A stretch of 64,000 nt of DNA from Stenopsyche tienmushanensis (GCA_008973525.1 WACJ01000503.1:2108001-2172000), one strand, 5' to 3'; shown: positions 39,768-52,320, numbered from the stretch's first letter. Notes: generated from the sequence alone by a model not told the origin. Translations and numbers: made by a program.

Positions 39768-39846
39768 GTGGGTCAAAAAGTTGGGGCAGTATGTCAGCAT
39801 GGTATCGAGTGTCAAACCTGAGGTGTCGGGTTCGAGTCCCACCCAC
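39768..39846 (+). repeat. tRNA-like segment, possible SINE head
   Basis: A perfect RNA polymerase III box B, GGTTCGAGTCC, lies at 39829-39839. GTGGGT at 39768-39773 can pair with ACCCAC at 39841-39846 as an acceptor-like stem of a 79-nt unit. The D and anticodon arms do not fold properly, so this is not a functional tRNA. A tRNA-derived SINE head or tRNA pseudogene fits better. Confidence 0.4.
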
Positions 39847-41539
39847 AGCGCGAATTAAAGCCTCATTTGAAAGGACATCGTCTTCGGGACGATTTCGTGG
39901 GAAACAATAGATCATGTCGATTTTTTGGCAGTCTTAATTTTAATCTGTGTGGCGTTTGGGCTCGATGTGCTTGCTTTTGGTTATTGATAGTCGTATATCC
40001 GTGTGTTTTATTTATCAATAGTTTCTATTGAACTTTTTAATAGAAAGCTCGGGATGAGAAAGGTGGGAACAATACCCGGAACTAAATGACTAGGCGTGAC
40101 CAAACGGCGGCTTCCTTAACTGCTTGCACTCCTTACATCATCAAACATACGTGGCCATCGTCTTGACAGACGATTGATTACTTCCGAGCCCTCTAGATAG
40201 CTCTAACGTATGAAGCATCGTTTTTAAATAATAGACAGATTTTTTAGCAGCATCCGATTTCCACTGGCAGCTAAAATTATATGTAGATTTATCATTAGTA
40301 CAAAATTATCATCATCACACTGGCATTGATTTTTTTTAAATAATCTTCTTACATTCAAAATTATAAGTGGTATACTTTGTGTGAATATTTCATAAAAGGA
40401 TTTTTATCAATCCTCATTCAATATAGACTTATAATTTTCTCCCTTCATATTGATTGTTAACGAAGAGTTTTTATGAGGTAAAAACTCAGTCACGCTTGTC
40501 TTAGCGTAACTTCCGTTCTACGGAACATTTTTTATTGAACCGGAACTAATACCAATATAATGATCACATATTGATTCTTCATGATTGCAACGAGCTTGAA
40601 GCTTTGTTTCGCCACTTAAAAAAACGAAAATTTATAAACATTCCCATTGTAGTTTTTACCCCAACGAGGAGTCCATCCAACAATTAAAGTCAAGTATTTG
40701 TTACGTGCTACCCGTCAAATTCTCACCATTTTTTTCTCCTTGAGAAATTTTTCACACCCTCAGAAGACACTCGAAAAAACCTTCACATCGTTCCCAGTAG
40801 CCTAGAGCGAAAAAAAACCCAAACTAAAAAAATCGAACAAGATCGAGGATGCTAGAAAAAAGTTTGAATAATAGCAACAATTGTAGATCGTGCATGTTTT
40901 GATCCATCCACCCCGACAAGCCAAGAAGTCTCTAATAATAATGATTATTAATAAGTTTTTTTATTGCTCGCGGGAAAAAATCAACCCGAAAGGGATACAA
41001 CCGCCCTTCCGTCTGCTTTGTTTGGGGGATAAAATTAGTACAGCATCCGGTTAATAAGTTTCCTCTTTATATTTATATAATACGCTTAAATAATATAGGG
41101 AAACGATATAGTTTGTAGCGTTGTTAAAAATAACGACTTCCCATTTGTAGGGGCACTTTGGATGTGATTTACATTAAATTATTGAATTTATTTTCTACTT
41201 AAGCCCTCGTATTTCTATCCCTCTGCAATCGTTTAGAAGATATTCAAGATTTAATTTCAAATCATAATTTAAGTGCTTTATAAACTACGGAAAAAGCAAA
41301 ATATATATATATTGTAACTACAACTATTGTAAGTTTTATGACATTTTTTTTGTAAGCCTTCTCGTAGTTTTAATAAAATAGATTACATATTATTAACACT
41401 CTTTGATTGATCTCAAACAAATTTGACTTAATTAGATTTTTAAACTCACCTCAATCTTTCTAATTTAAGGGACCCAAAAATATTCGCATAATTATTAAAA
41501 AACATTCAAATTTATTAATAAAAACAATTTTACATACAA

Positions 41540-42020
41540 TATTATAAAATATAAATTCAACATATCTTTCCATTGCTTCGGCAATCATTTGATCATTTTT
41601 TTGTAAAAACATTCGGGCTTAGAAGCATAAATCAATTTTAAATACATTTCGCATTCAGCTGCATTTTTGAATCGTTTTTCTTTCAAGTTGTGCTCTAGTG
41701 AACTTAAAAAGATGGAAATCCGTCGGGGCAAGATCCGGTGAATAAGAAGGATACGGTAACACTTCCTAGTTTAATTCCCTTATTTTAGTACATTATCAAT
41801 TTTTCTTTATAAGGCCACGTATTATTATAAAGAAGTATCGTCTCCTTTTTGTTAGATAAACATAAATTGTATTTAATTAATTCATATTGAATTATTCCCT
41901 GCATATCCCACCACCATATGCCCAAAAGAACCTTTTTTATAATCAATCCTAACTTAGACGATTTTCTCTTCTCTTCTTATTTTGAAGTATAATTTTGAAG
42001 CCATTTATAACTGCATAAAA
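41540..42020 (-). pseudogene. Mariner transposase, degenerate C-terminal half
   Basis: On the minus strand from about 42000 the frames give KKVLLGIWWWDMQGIIQYEL, KETILLYNNTWPY, YPSYSPDLAPTDFHLF, then YLKLIYASKPECFYKKMIK and LPKQWKDML. These line up in order with mariner transposase motifs: the WWD region, the second catalytic block (normally LLHDNARPH), the third Asp block (SPDLAPSD) and the C-terminal FYxxGIxxLPxRWxK. The second catalytic Asp has become Asn (YNN), and stops and a frameshift follow, so it is dead. The N-terminal half and terminal repeats were not identified. It ends 200 bp before an unrelated Tigger-like element. Confidence 0.85.
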
Positions 42021-42225
42021 TATTTTTCATCAGGATACTAATCAAAATATAGGTATTTTAACACCGGATTGGAACGACACTAATTTTTATTTTTTTGGTA
42101 CAAATGAGATAAAAAGGTCCTTTTAATATAATACCTCATCAACCAATATGGAATTCAGGAGCTCCTTAACTGCATAAATATTACAGTACTAAATATCATT
42201 CCAAATTTTGTCAACATTAAAAATA

Positions 42226-42828
42226 CACTCAAATCTCTACTTGTGCGACTTTTTTTGTGCGATTTCGAAGTTATGCGGTTTTTTTAAAGCAATTTTTTAT
42301 TTTTTTTATTTCGTAAAGAGTACGTGTCGAGATATTTTGGATAAAATAGGAAATAAATCATCAAAAATAACCGAAATTTGAAAAAAAAAATTGGGATTGT
42401 GTAAATCATACTGCATCTGCTTGCTGAATTACGACCACGCCCTTTATTCTGGTTTAGATTTTTGAAAAAAAAAATCGTTTCGTTTAAGAAATATCCAAAC
42501 TTTCAACTACTTACGGAGCTATATCTATTTTAGTGAATATCTGGCATTTGAGATGCTAGATGTCAGACATCCTTAAATTTTTACCAATGATGCAAGACGT
42601 TCTTTAAATGTTACCAAAAATGTTATTTTTTAATTGTCTTATTGTTTTTTTTTATTACCTTTTTTGGTGCGATTTTGGATACATTTTTGTACAGCTGCTA
42701 CAAAGTTATGTGATTTTTAAAATCCATGGAATGCATCTTCACTTTTTCTATCTAAGTCATAGCTTTTTTTGTGCGATTTATTTTTGTGCGATTGGAACGC
42801 ATCTACCGCACAAAAAAAGGTATAAGTG
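42226..42828 (+). mobile_element. Tigger-like element copy C (603 bp, both ends present)
   Basis: TA flanks lie at 42224-42225 and 42829-42830. The left end is CACTCAAATCTCTAC then TTGTGCGACTTTTTTTGTGC. The right end is ACCGCACAAAAAAAGG then TATAAGTG. The left about 310 bp and right about 290 bp match copy B. The central part of B is missing, with the join just after ATTTTAGTGA near 42535. No coding potential. A classic internally deleted, MITE-like derivative. Confidence 0.8.
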
Positions 42829-43439
42829 TATAGTATCATTCTCTTTTATAACATGAAAGTATATTTTACCATCATTTTCTAATGTTAATTAATATTTTTC
42901 AGTATATTAACAAGTTACGTCCATATTAAAGACTCAAAAACACAACTAGCTTAGAAAATATATTAATTATTCGCATTTTGCCCAGTGGATAAAATCCAAG
43001 GACTAACATGTACAAAAAGGAATTTCTCCTTAATTATCATAATTTGTATCACAAAATGTGAAATCAATCTGTTTTAAAATACCTATTATTCTAGTATTTG
43101 CTTTTTTTTCGTATACTCTAGTTCTACAAAGTCGATAATCGACAAATCTTCAAAGTTTTCTTAATCAGTTTTATCAATAGAAATAAGTTAATTATTTTCT
43201 TAGTCAATATGTTTTAAAATAGTTTACTATATGCGTAGAATCTAATTCTAAATACAACCTATGCTTGCTTGATTGGGGTCGAGTTTGGCCTAAATTTTAA
43301 TTTTTCAAACTAAATCTCTGACGTCATATAAATCTTCTGATGATCTTTCTGACGACCAAGAATGTTTCTTAAATCGTTTATTCACGAAATGCATCTTTGA
43401 ATATAATCAATCCGAAGGTAGAAGATTTAGATATCTATT

Positions 43440-43640
43440 TGATTATGAAAATATATACACGACGGTTAGACGGTTTTTGGGCAGGTGTGCAAAGTCGCGG
43501 GGCGCGTGCTGGTCGCGGTCCGCTTGACTTGATGATGACCCCTGATAACACACTCTTGCACCCCTGCTATTAAATCCAACTTCAAGACACACATCGTTGA
43601 GACACTCTTCCCCTATTTTGTTTGCCGATTTGAATAATTG
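43440..43640. promoter_or_regulatory. GC-rich island, candidate regulatory element
   Basis: Abrupt GC peak: 43501-43560 has 35 G/C of 60. It contains CAGGTGTG (E-box/T-box-like) and GATGATGACCCCTGAT. No ORF. Function is inferred. Confidence 0.35.
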
Positions 43641-45231
43641 AGAAGCATTCCTGATGTAAGTTCTTCAAAAAAAAAAAAAATCCACCAATTCCATGATTGA
43701 TACAGTTATATTAAATTGGAAAATATTTTTTTCTCTATCCTTATATACCGTCCTGTGGGGTCTATTCAATGGATTATTCTATGTTTTCTATGCTAAAATA
43801 CCATGAAAAGATCGCTTAATTTATTATAATTGTTCACTTTTAACACTCGATTCTATCACAGCAACCTTTTCATAAGTTTATATTCTATCACAGTTTTCAA
43901 TGGCAATAAAGGAGTATAATATAATACTGAAGAACGTATTACATGCGAAACATTTTAAATTTATCACATTTTATAATGTTATTAAGAATTTATATACTTT
44001 ATAAAGTAATATAAAACTATAGGATGTATATAATATTATAATATGCGTGGATAATAAAATTTAATTTTTGTATGAATTTATTGGAAATTATTTGGTATTG
44101 AATTTATGTAAGATGGTATCGTGTGATATTGTATTTGGTAACCTAGATAGAAAATCGGCAAAGTCAAGGCTTCTCCGCGATGACTATAAGAGTTGAATTT
44201 GTTGGCAATAAAAAATGACTATCATTGTTGTTCGAATGGGACGCCCCAGGATGGGACCTTCCTAGCCCTTTTGTGTCGAATTAATTACAAGCTCATGGGA
44301 TCATTGTGGGCAAGCTTTCGGAAGATCGTCCAAAGAGCTCATAATGAAGGCTTCATGGAGGGATAACGGTTTCTCCTGAGAACTTTGTTGTGAAACGTTC
44401 TGCACATTATGGGGTTGAATTAGCGGACTTGATAAATGAAGAGATCGAAATAGCTGCGGGAGGATTTGCGTGTGGTTCACTTATGAAATAAATCAACATC
44501 CAATATTGTGATTTCAGGGTCTTTTAAGAAGAAAAATGGCTTTGAAACGGTACAAATTCGGCCAATCTGATTTATTGCCAGCGATTCCAATTGAATTATG
44601 TCTAATAAAGTCGCTTTTGCATTTGATTTAAAATATGACATCAACTCACAGGCTCTCAATTATGTAGATAAATTGCATACAAAATACGAATTTATATAAG
44701 GGTTGAAATTAATTTATGCTTTTAAAATCATAGCGCTGAAAAAATATGATATTAAATCAATACTTTAATAGGCTCACATCATCATCATGTGGATGAAAAC
44801 CATTACAGGATAAATCTTCAAGCAATTATTTATCATCTGAAAGCACACCACCCTTAGTTGCATTCTTTGTTTGATCTCATTAAACATATTATCAGACATA
44901 TCAACCACCTGCCATATTAATATAAACACTCCAGCTCATTAAATTTTACACCACTAAAGTCAATGTCTCCACTTGCACAGTGTTCGTTAAAAATGAGCTT
45001 TATTTTACAGACATAATTTCTTTAGCCTGCTTGAAACATTTTATATTTTTTTAAATTTACTTCTTAATTTGATACAATCAATTGATGAATGTTTATGTCC
45101 AATTTATATAATGCATTTTGTTGTTGTTGAAGTGGCTTTTAGCAATCTTTATGAGACCATTACCAACCATTTTTACATTGTTTTTCATGGCGTATATATG
45201 TTTTTAAAAATGTGGTCGCCAGCCACATCTC

Positions 45232-45298
45232 CTGTAGGATTCGAACCCAAGATTATTCGAGTTACGAATCTAACCGCTTAACACGGGAATACCTACAG
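45232..45298 (-). repeat. tRNA-like segment, possible SINE head or tRNA pseudogene
   Basis: On the minus strand, CTGTAGG and CCTACAG (7 bp, perfect) enclose a 67-nt unit with AAGCGGTTAG (D-loop-like), ATTCGTAACTCGAAT (anticodon-arm-like, nominal anticodon AAC) and a perfect box B, GGTTCGAATCC. The T stem overlaps the acceptor strand, so a standard cloverleaf does not form. It is probably not a working tRNA. Confidence 0.45.
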
Positions 45299-45317
45299 AT
45301 ACTAATTGAAAGAATTA

Positions 45318-45348
45318 AAAGCAGTAAAATAATCCATTTTACTGCTTT
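45318..45348. repeat. Perfect 12-bp hairpin
   Basis: AAAGCAGTAAAA (45318-45329) and TTTTACTGCTTT (45337-45348) with a 7-nt loop. It lies directly beside the tRNA-like segment, so it may belong to the same short element. Confidence 0.7.
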
Positions 45349-45519
45349 CAATTTTTAAATATGTATTGAATGAAAATCGATGATGCCTTTGTCGATGAAG
45401 CAAATATTATAACATCGTGTCACCAGAATGAATGAGTTGTATTATCTAGCTTTAAATATACTGTAATTACTCCAAAAAAGCAAACGCATATTTCACATTA
45501 TGACAGAATAATTATTTAA

Positions 45520-45740
45520 AGGGTGGCACGTGGCGGCAAACGTCGGCGCGTGTCCCCCAAAGAAGGGGTGTTCATTGTAGCGCGAAACGCAAGCTGCTAA
45601 TAAACTAACGCGCCCCACATATTCAACAGCTTTGCATCATTTATGTCAAGTTATGTATGCTTAGTGGAATCCTCGACGAAAGATTTTCAAACATAGTTGA
45701 TCTTTAACCTTTTCGATGCTCATACATTGAGAACAAGTGT
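45520..45740. promoter_or_regulatory. GC-rich island, candidate regulatory element
   Basis: 45541-45600 has 35 G/C of 60. GGCACGTGGCGG (a CACGTG E-box) and GCTAATAAAC are present. No ORF. Function is inferred. Confidence 0.33.
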
Positions 45741-46076
45741 AAGGCTCCAATTATGCTATATCAGGTGTATGAATATTTATAGAACTTAAACTGTGTTTAT
45801 TTACAAATGTATTCACTATTGCATGAGATATAATTATGACGACGGTTACATTTTTCATTAGATTATTGTTCGTTATGCTTCTTTTTAAATTCTTATTAGA
45901 TTCTATATTCCAAAAATAGTAGTAACCCTTTCCACTCGTAGCTCGACATTATTTCGATAAATGGATTTAGACTTCCACTCGTATATTGACATCATGAGGT
46001 TAAAATTTTAAGCTCGTGCATATACCATATATAATATTACATTCTATTAATTATGATTTAATTTTAAATTTCGAAT

Positions 46077-46397
46077 ATGAAGCCTAAAAATCTGCAAAAT
46101 AACAGTCCATATAACCTTAAAAAATATGAGTGGAAAAGGCTAATATTAATAACTTCAGTTTTTGGACAATTAATAACTAATGATTTCAAAGAAAATCGAA
46201 AAAGAAAGATTATTATAGAACAATATTCGTCTCTAGACTTATTAAACATCAAAATTAAAGCATCAAATGATGACGAAAAAAATAATAAGCTTACAGAAGA
46301 ACACGATGTCCATTTAAGCAGAATCAGTTGGAAAGTCACTAAAACAAGATCGGGAACAAGTATCACGAAATTCAAATTATTATTTCACCTTTTTTGA
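46077..46397 (+). CDS. Unrecognised 106-codon open frame (doubtful)
   Basis: An intronless frame from ATG to TGA, rich in Lys, Asn and Ile, with a hydrophilic charged middle (NDDEKNNKLTEEHDVHLS). An almost equally long frame (103 codons) is open on the opposite strand, which argues for chance. It has no known domain, no neighbouring partner and no clear promoter. It could be a decayed transposon ORF or a spurious frame. Confidence 0.15.
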   Translation: MKPKNLQNNSPYNLKKYEWKRLILITSVFGQLITNDFKENRKRKIIIEQYSSLDLLNIKIKASNDDEKNNKLTEEHDVHLSRISWKVTKTRSGTSITKFKLLFHLF

Positions 46398-46530
46398 TCG
46401 ACTTGCAAAAAGCATTACCTTATCCAAAGTTGACGATATGTAAAATAAATTGAGTATAGTTTTTGTTCAATTTGAATTATCTTAAATTATTTTGGATGGA
46501 CTTGAGAGTTCCTTCAAGTTTTTTAACGAA

Positions 46531-46767
46531 GCTGGTTGTTAATTTTGAAAGTGGCCTAACTCCATTCTTGGTAAGAAAACGCATATTATTCACTTAATAA
46601 TTGCCATTATTTTAATAAAAACTATAAATTTAACACATTTAGATACACTTAAGCAGTATGACTCATTAGTATCCTGTGCATATATTTTTAATTGCATTGA
46701 AACACAAACCCTTAAATATCTCAAATTAAGTATAAATGGACTCAGGCCACTTTCAAAATAAACAGCT
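46531..46767. repeat. Inverted repeat pair (possible small MITE)
   Basis: ATTTTGAAAGTGGCCT at 46542-46557 recurs as AGGCCACTTTCAAAAT at about 46744-46759. The similarity extends outward (CTGGTTGTTA and CTGTTT; AACTCCA and GAGTCCA). About 185 bp of AT-rich sequence lies between. No coding. Confidence 0.55.
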
Positions 46768-47029
46768 CATATTATAAATACATTAGTTAAACAGTCAATG
46801 TACTTGAAGATAAGGCATTTTCTATATCAAAGTTGATTGAACTAAAACCTTCTATAAGTCGTGAAGTGCTATAAAATTTAATACTTCGTACACATAAACA
46901 AATCATTCAAAAAATAATAATGCGAAATAATTATAGACTTCATGTAAAATATGATCTGATTTGATAAAAATGTTTATTTAATTTATACAGTATAGTATTG
47001 TGATACAAGAGTGTTATGGTACAAATCAA

Positions 47030-47400
47030 GCATGACCAATAAGTGACGGTATGCGCCCTCTCACTGGGCTAAATGGACCCTCGCATTCAACCCTTATTAG
47101 GAGTGACCCCCATGGGTGCACTGATGCCCCACTAAGCATGTCTGACATATAATACTACCAATTTCAATGAGCCAATTTACATCAGCATTGTGATCATCAT
47201 CATCATCCGAAAGCCGGGGGGTGTTATTCGTGATATTCGGTTGCATGCGCCCCCGTAATGCGTCATTAATTTTTAATAACTAGAAATGTATGCGATCGTA
47301 CGCCATGCAAGTAAAATACAAGGGAGGACGATGAGGTCAGGAATGCTACCTGTGAAATTGCTAATGAGTCGGGTCATGGGGTTATTGATTATTATGGAAA
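47030..47400. promoter_or_regulatory. GC-richer island, candidate regulatory element
   Basis: Carries GGAGTGACCCCCATGGGTGC, a run of ATC trinucleotides, GCATGCGCCCCCG and CGTCATTAATTT. A minus-strand frame at 47273-47464 is unconvincing. The regulatory reading is inference. Confidence 0.3.
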
Positions 47401-48229
47401 AAAAAACAATTTGTGAAGTATGCAAAATTTGATGCCTAGTATGCGAGATGATTAATTTTGACAAATCGGCTTAATATGTTTTTATGGTAGCGGATCTTTG
47501 CATTTGGTAATTTCAATTACGGATAATCGCTTTTATCGGAATGTACTTGCTCTGAAATTTTTGCAATCATTTTTTTATGGCTTGATATTCCTCGTAATAG
47601 ATGATGTTCTCAGGGAAGATCCTCTTCCATAGTCAATTATTGAATTTTTGTTTAAATTTTGATCGGGTATCATCAATTATGTCAAGGGACATCTTAACAT
47701 TGGATGTCTACCATTAATCTCTTACATGGCTCCTCGTCTTCGTTAGAATTCCTGTGAGAACATGACGCCACTATAAACAGCCTTTAAATGAGACGTACGA
47801 TCACGCATCGCCTTTTATATATCAAAATGTGTTAAACAAAGGCTCAAATAAAATATTCGTATATTGAGCGAAATTCTGCTGGCATATTAGTCAGTCATAG
47901 ATCAGCATACCGTTTTTCGTACAAATCTAAGCTACGTTTCGATATTATCGAGGCTGTTTTTTCTTCATCTAACAGTTTTGCAGCTTTGTACACAGAAGAG
48001 AAATCAAAAGAATGCATAAGTCTTCCTATTGAAGGCTCTTTTGTACAAATTCGGTACACGAGTCTTGCGCCCGACCGATAATGAGCCGATGTAGAAGAGA
48101 CGCCGATGAATGTAAACCGAAGCCTTTTAAATAATGGCCCCACCGCACAAATATCGTGATTGAATAATATGGGATTTAATGGAGAGTTGCATTAATTAGT
48201 TGATTAAACTCTAAACAAACAATTGGGGG

Positions 48230-48450
48230 TTAATTCGCAAAGCATGGCGTCGATCTGCGAGCGGCCATTGTAACAGTACATGCAAATATCCGTTGTACAA
48301 ATTTGAATTTCGAACTGAAATTCAAATGTTGCCATATGGCCAGGTTATTAGGCGCGAGCTTAATTTTCATCGGCGATTCTCAATATTTGCGCCTCGTTAA
48401 TTTTTCGGTGCGATTATTTACCGGGAAAATTATTGGGCGTTAAATTTTTT
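48230..48450. promoter_or_regulatory. GC-richer island with POU octamer, candidate enhancer
   Basis: A perfect octamer, ATGCAAAT, lies at 48280-48287 within CAGTACATGCAAATATCC. Just upstream are TTAATTAGTTGATTAAAC homeodomain-type cores (48190-48210). 48241-48300 has 29 G/C of 60 against an AT-rich background. No ORF. Among the islands this has the most enhancer-like motif content. Confidence 0.38.
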
Positions 48451-51400
48451 GATGATATGTAGTCTCGTTTACTTTAATGACTATTATAATAAGGACAAAC
48501 AAAAGGCCTTAAAAATATATCTTAATATATATACGACCAAATGTAATTGTGCTATACTTAAATATTAATAATGCCTTGACTTCATATGAATTTATTCTGT
48601 AACAAATTTTTAAATATGATTGTCCATAATAAGTGATTTTTTTATTTTTTTAATGCAAAATTACATATATTAAGATGTCGAATTTATTATATGGAATCAT
48701 TTAAGACATCAAAAAAACATTTCTTCTTCCTTGGTCATCTAATCCTTATTTGATTGCCTGATGTCTTCATGTTCTTGGTCTTGAGAATAAACTGTTTTCT
48801 GACTTTGGCGAGATGAAATAATTTCTTCACGTCGATGCTGATACAATTATGGATACTCTTTGTGTCATTGCTATGCCGTTGTCCTTTTTTGATTACAAGA
48901 AAATGAATCCACCCCAATAGGTTAATATTATTGAGCAAATTTCTTAATTTGGAGCGAACATCAGTTACAATATTTCTTACTGAAAAAATATATTAAGTCA
49001 AAATAAATACTTGGAAATATGACGACTGTTTGAATGAAGTCTGGTTAAATTATAATTTTGGTTAATAACTAATTGAATCTTTTGGAAGTTATTTCTTAAA
49101 TGTGTTCCAAATAATGGAGGATACATCTCTGTATAAGCAGTTTATGGTATATTCCTTGAAATACTTTGGTGACTAGAGACAAATCAAAGGAAAAATTTGC
49201 CAAAACACAGTGGAATTAACATCAAACAAATTACTACAATAGAAAATTACACATTATCAATATGATGCGCTCAAGAATCTAACACTATAATAGTTACGCC
49301 ACTTTTCATTTTACTAAATTATAATAAATCTTAATGATATAATGTTATTTTAATAGTGCATATGATTTTTATGCCAATTTTGCTATTAATCATCATCTGT
49401 TGTATTGAATTGCATTGATATAATATTTTTTTAAAAAAACATTCATTTGAAAAGTCTGCTTAAATTCACTAATTCGACATCCAAAATATATTTAAGCCAT
49501 TTTGGAAAATATTGAATCTGATTAAAAAATAAAATTTAAGAATGTCATAAATTGGCCACATCAGTAGATTACGAAATAATCAATAAGAAGAATGAATAAT
49601 TTAAGGGACGTTTCTACCCTGTTGTTCAAAAAAAAACCTTTTTTTTCTTCGTGTTTAAAAAAAATACTATAAACGCATTTTTCTCGAAACTACTTCTTCC
49701 AATCTCACGGAAGTACTCCCATACGCCCCAAATGAGCAATCTTTATTAAATTTGGCATACACGTGTATAATAAAATTTTTCATCGTATAGACTACAGTTA
49801 TTCAAAAATATTCAAAAATGTTTATATAATGAATAAAAAACTACAAAAAAAGTTGTTAAAAACACACATTTTTCTTCAATCTCTTACTATTTTTTTATTT
49901 TTTAATATTTATCCCTAATTATAGTCTATACTATGCACAATATTATAGAAAGTATAAATATGTTTAATTTTTTTGCTGCAAATCACTTGTCCAGGACTTA
50001 GGACTTCCATGGTGAAGAATATCATTGTTCGTCCATCGACAAACGTGGCTCCCCACACCATTATTATACTTTGTCAAACTTTAAAATTATTTTTATGTTT
50101 AATATAAATATCGATATTCTATATTTAATACTTTTCGCATAAAAAATGTTAAAAAACTGATCTCTTTTAACAAGGTAAAAATATCTGTTAAAGTATTAGC
50201 CCCCTAAAAAAAGACACAATGTTGTGTCCTAATTCCAGTGATTCACAAAAAGCATTCTTACACGCTGAGCTCGGAAACAGACAGAGATGGCAGAGTGTCT
50301 TGCATCTTGAGTTTGGGGAGAAACAAAGATGGAGAGAGTATCTTGCGTACATCGTATGATTGTATAGATCGTCAACCCAAATTTATCGACTAATATTGAT
50401 GGCTGGATGATATAATGAATCGATTTCAAGTGTATTTATGTTTATTGGAAGAATTGACCGAATATTGTGTGCTATGGATAGTATTTATTTATATATGTAC
50501 AAGCTTCATACACGCTGCGACGGTCCTGACAGATAAATGGTGATTTTAAATTATCTCACTACTTAAATAATTAAATCTCACTGCGGAATGATATAATACA
50601 TGTTATATGTTTACATTAATTAATATAAAAAGCATGCAATGCGAGCATTAATTAAGAAGATTTTCATTGAAGGAAAACATAATTAATTCAAATAAAAGAT
50701 ATAGGAAATCCTAAAATATAGTATCGATTGTAATAACATGTCCAATTCCAACATTTGACAGTCTTTAAGCGTTCAATAAATGCATTCTAATTACATCTGC
50801 ATTTTAACAGCTTGGTCATTCTTTTCCGAAATGCAATTAAAAACGGTTTGATTGTATCTCTTTCCGAGTCGAAATTTGAACAAAGATGTTTTAGAATTCC
50901 ATTACGAACAAGTCATGTTGATTTCTTTCGAGAAAGTTTCTTCAGAGAAATTTAATTTGTTTGTTGCAAGCGATTTGAGAACCATTTTTGGGGTAGTATG
51001 TCGCAGAACATTGGTTCTAGTTGTATCATTTTGTATGGCGAACATCATATTTTGTCCATGTCAATAAAACGTTTCATGGAAGACGCCGGCGGCCAACCAT
51101 TGGCGATAAGTGCGAGAAAAATAATTAATTCTTGGATATTTACTAAATAAAAATAAATATTTTTTAGCTTTGAAAAATTGAATCATTCCAATAACTCATT
51201 AAGACATGGCATTTGGGAGGGGGGAGGAATAAGTGGGTGTATTTCAAAACCAAAAAACAAAAATTGTTACGTAATCTCTGACTATAGTAATGGCAGCAAA
51301 CATTTGGTGGACGAGCACGCTTTGTCCGCGATAATTGCTTTAAAAAAAATAATGGGTCGCCATATCCGTATCAAACAACGAGACAACACGGCTCGCTATA

Positions 51401-51729
51401 TTTTTTTCGTATGCAAACACCGCGTTATATGAAGTACAAATATGGCAGCAGTTCATACGAAGGGTTGTAATGAAAAATTGATGATTGAATCTCATTCATT
51501 TGAATATAAAAATTGTATTGCAGTATTGAAGCATCGTTTTGTATTTTTTCCGTATTAAAAATGGAAACACATTACAATTTACATTGAGGGTGAAATTTGT
51601 TCGCGAATTTCGTACTTTAAGACTTGTTTATATTATATATGGGCTAAATAGCTGTAAATAATGTATAGAATTTTAAAATAAGCTAAATTTAAAATAATCT
51701 TAAGATGTAAAGAAAATCTTATTACTTTA

Positions 51730-52320
51730 CCCGGCACGTGCTACCATCTGCCCCCTTTTGAATGGACAGGCACCCATCAACCATATGTTTGTTAGCGCCA
51801 AGAAAAAAACTAAATAACGTAAGTATTTGATTCCAATATTCAAAAAATATAATATGTATTTATTATATGATATGTATATTTGCACTTATTTTAAAAGATC
51901 GAAAATACATGACGTCAGAAGAGGCTTAAGGATGATTTCTTACATTGTTAATTCCGACATAAATACCATAATATCCGGAGCTTCTGTTTCAACATTACAT
52001 ATTCATATGAATTATCCAAATTAGTCGTCCCGAAGGCACAAAAGTCTTGCTCGCTGCTATCGAATGGCTCAAATTTCGCGGAAGGGGTGGCGCGCTCAAA
52101 GAAAGGACCAACCCTCGCGGCCAAATTACCTCTTAATCACCAAACAACGCAAGGATAGCACAAGAAAACTCAAAAGAAATTGTAACAGCTTTAAGGTAAA
52201 TGCAATCACGGCTCTCCTGTCAATTATGTAATAAGAATATCGCATGAGTTTGACATGCTGCCGTTCACATGTCTTTAGCTAATTTCCGCGATATTAAGAT
52301 TGTCGAGGATAAAAGCATTG
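51730..52320. promoter_or_regulatory. GC-richer patches, candidate regulatory element
   Basis: Two patches, at 51730-51800 and 52020-52320, are separated by an AT-rich stretch. The second includes AATTTCGCGGAAGGGGTGGC and AATTACCTCTTAATCACC. No credible coding. Inferred only. Confidence 0.25.

Larger units (their letters stand above)
24582..41539. other. Gene-poor region with GC-richer islands
   Basis: No gene could be built across this 17 kb. The AT-rich background is broken by compact GC-richer islands, the clearest listed separately. Others lie at about 25010-25460, 25980-26060, 31680-31850, 32970-33540, 34410-34800, 37300-37560 and 40660-41060. Many short frames inside them are open on both strands at once, which is a base-composition effect rather than evidence of coding. 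Confidence 0.5.
42831..46060. other. Gene-poor region with three GC-richer islands
   Basis: No supportable gene. Islands lie at about 43440-43640, 44150-44480 and 45520-45740. A tRNA-like segment and a hairpin lie at 45232-45348. A 14-A homopolymer is at about 43667-43680. Confidence 0.5.

Noticed and set aside
45232..45298. Functional tRNA-Val (AAC) on the minus strand
   Set aside because: The T stem and acceptor strand overlap, so no standard cloverleaf forms.
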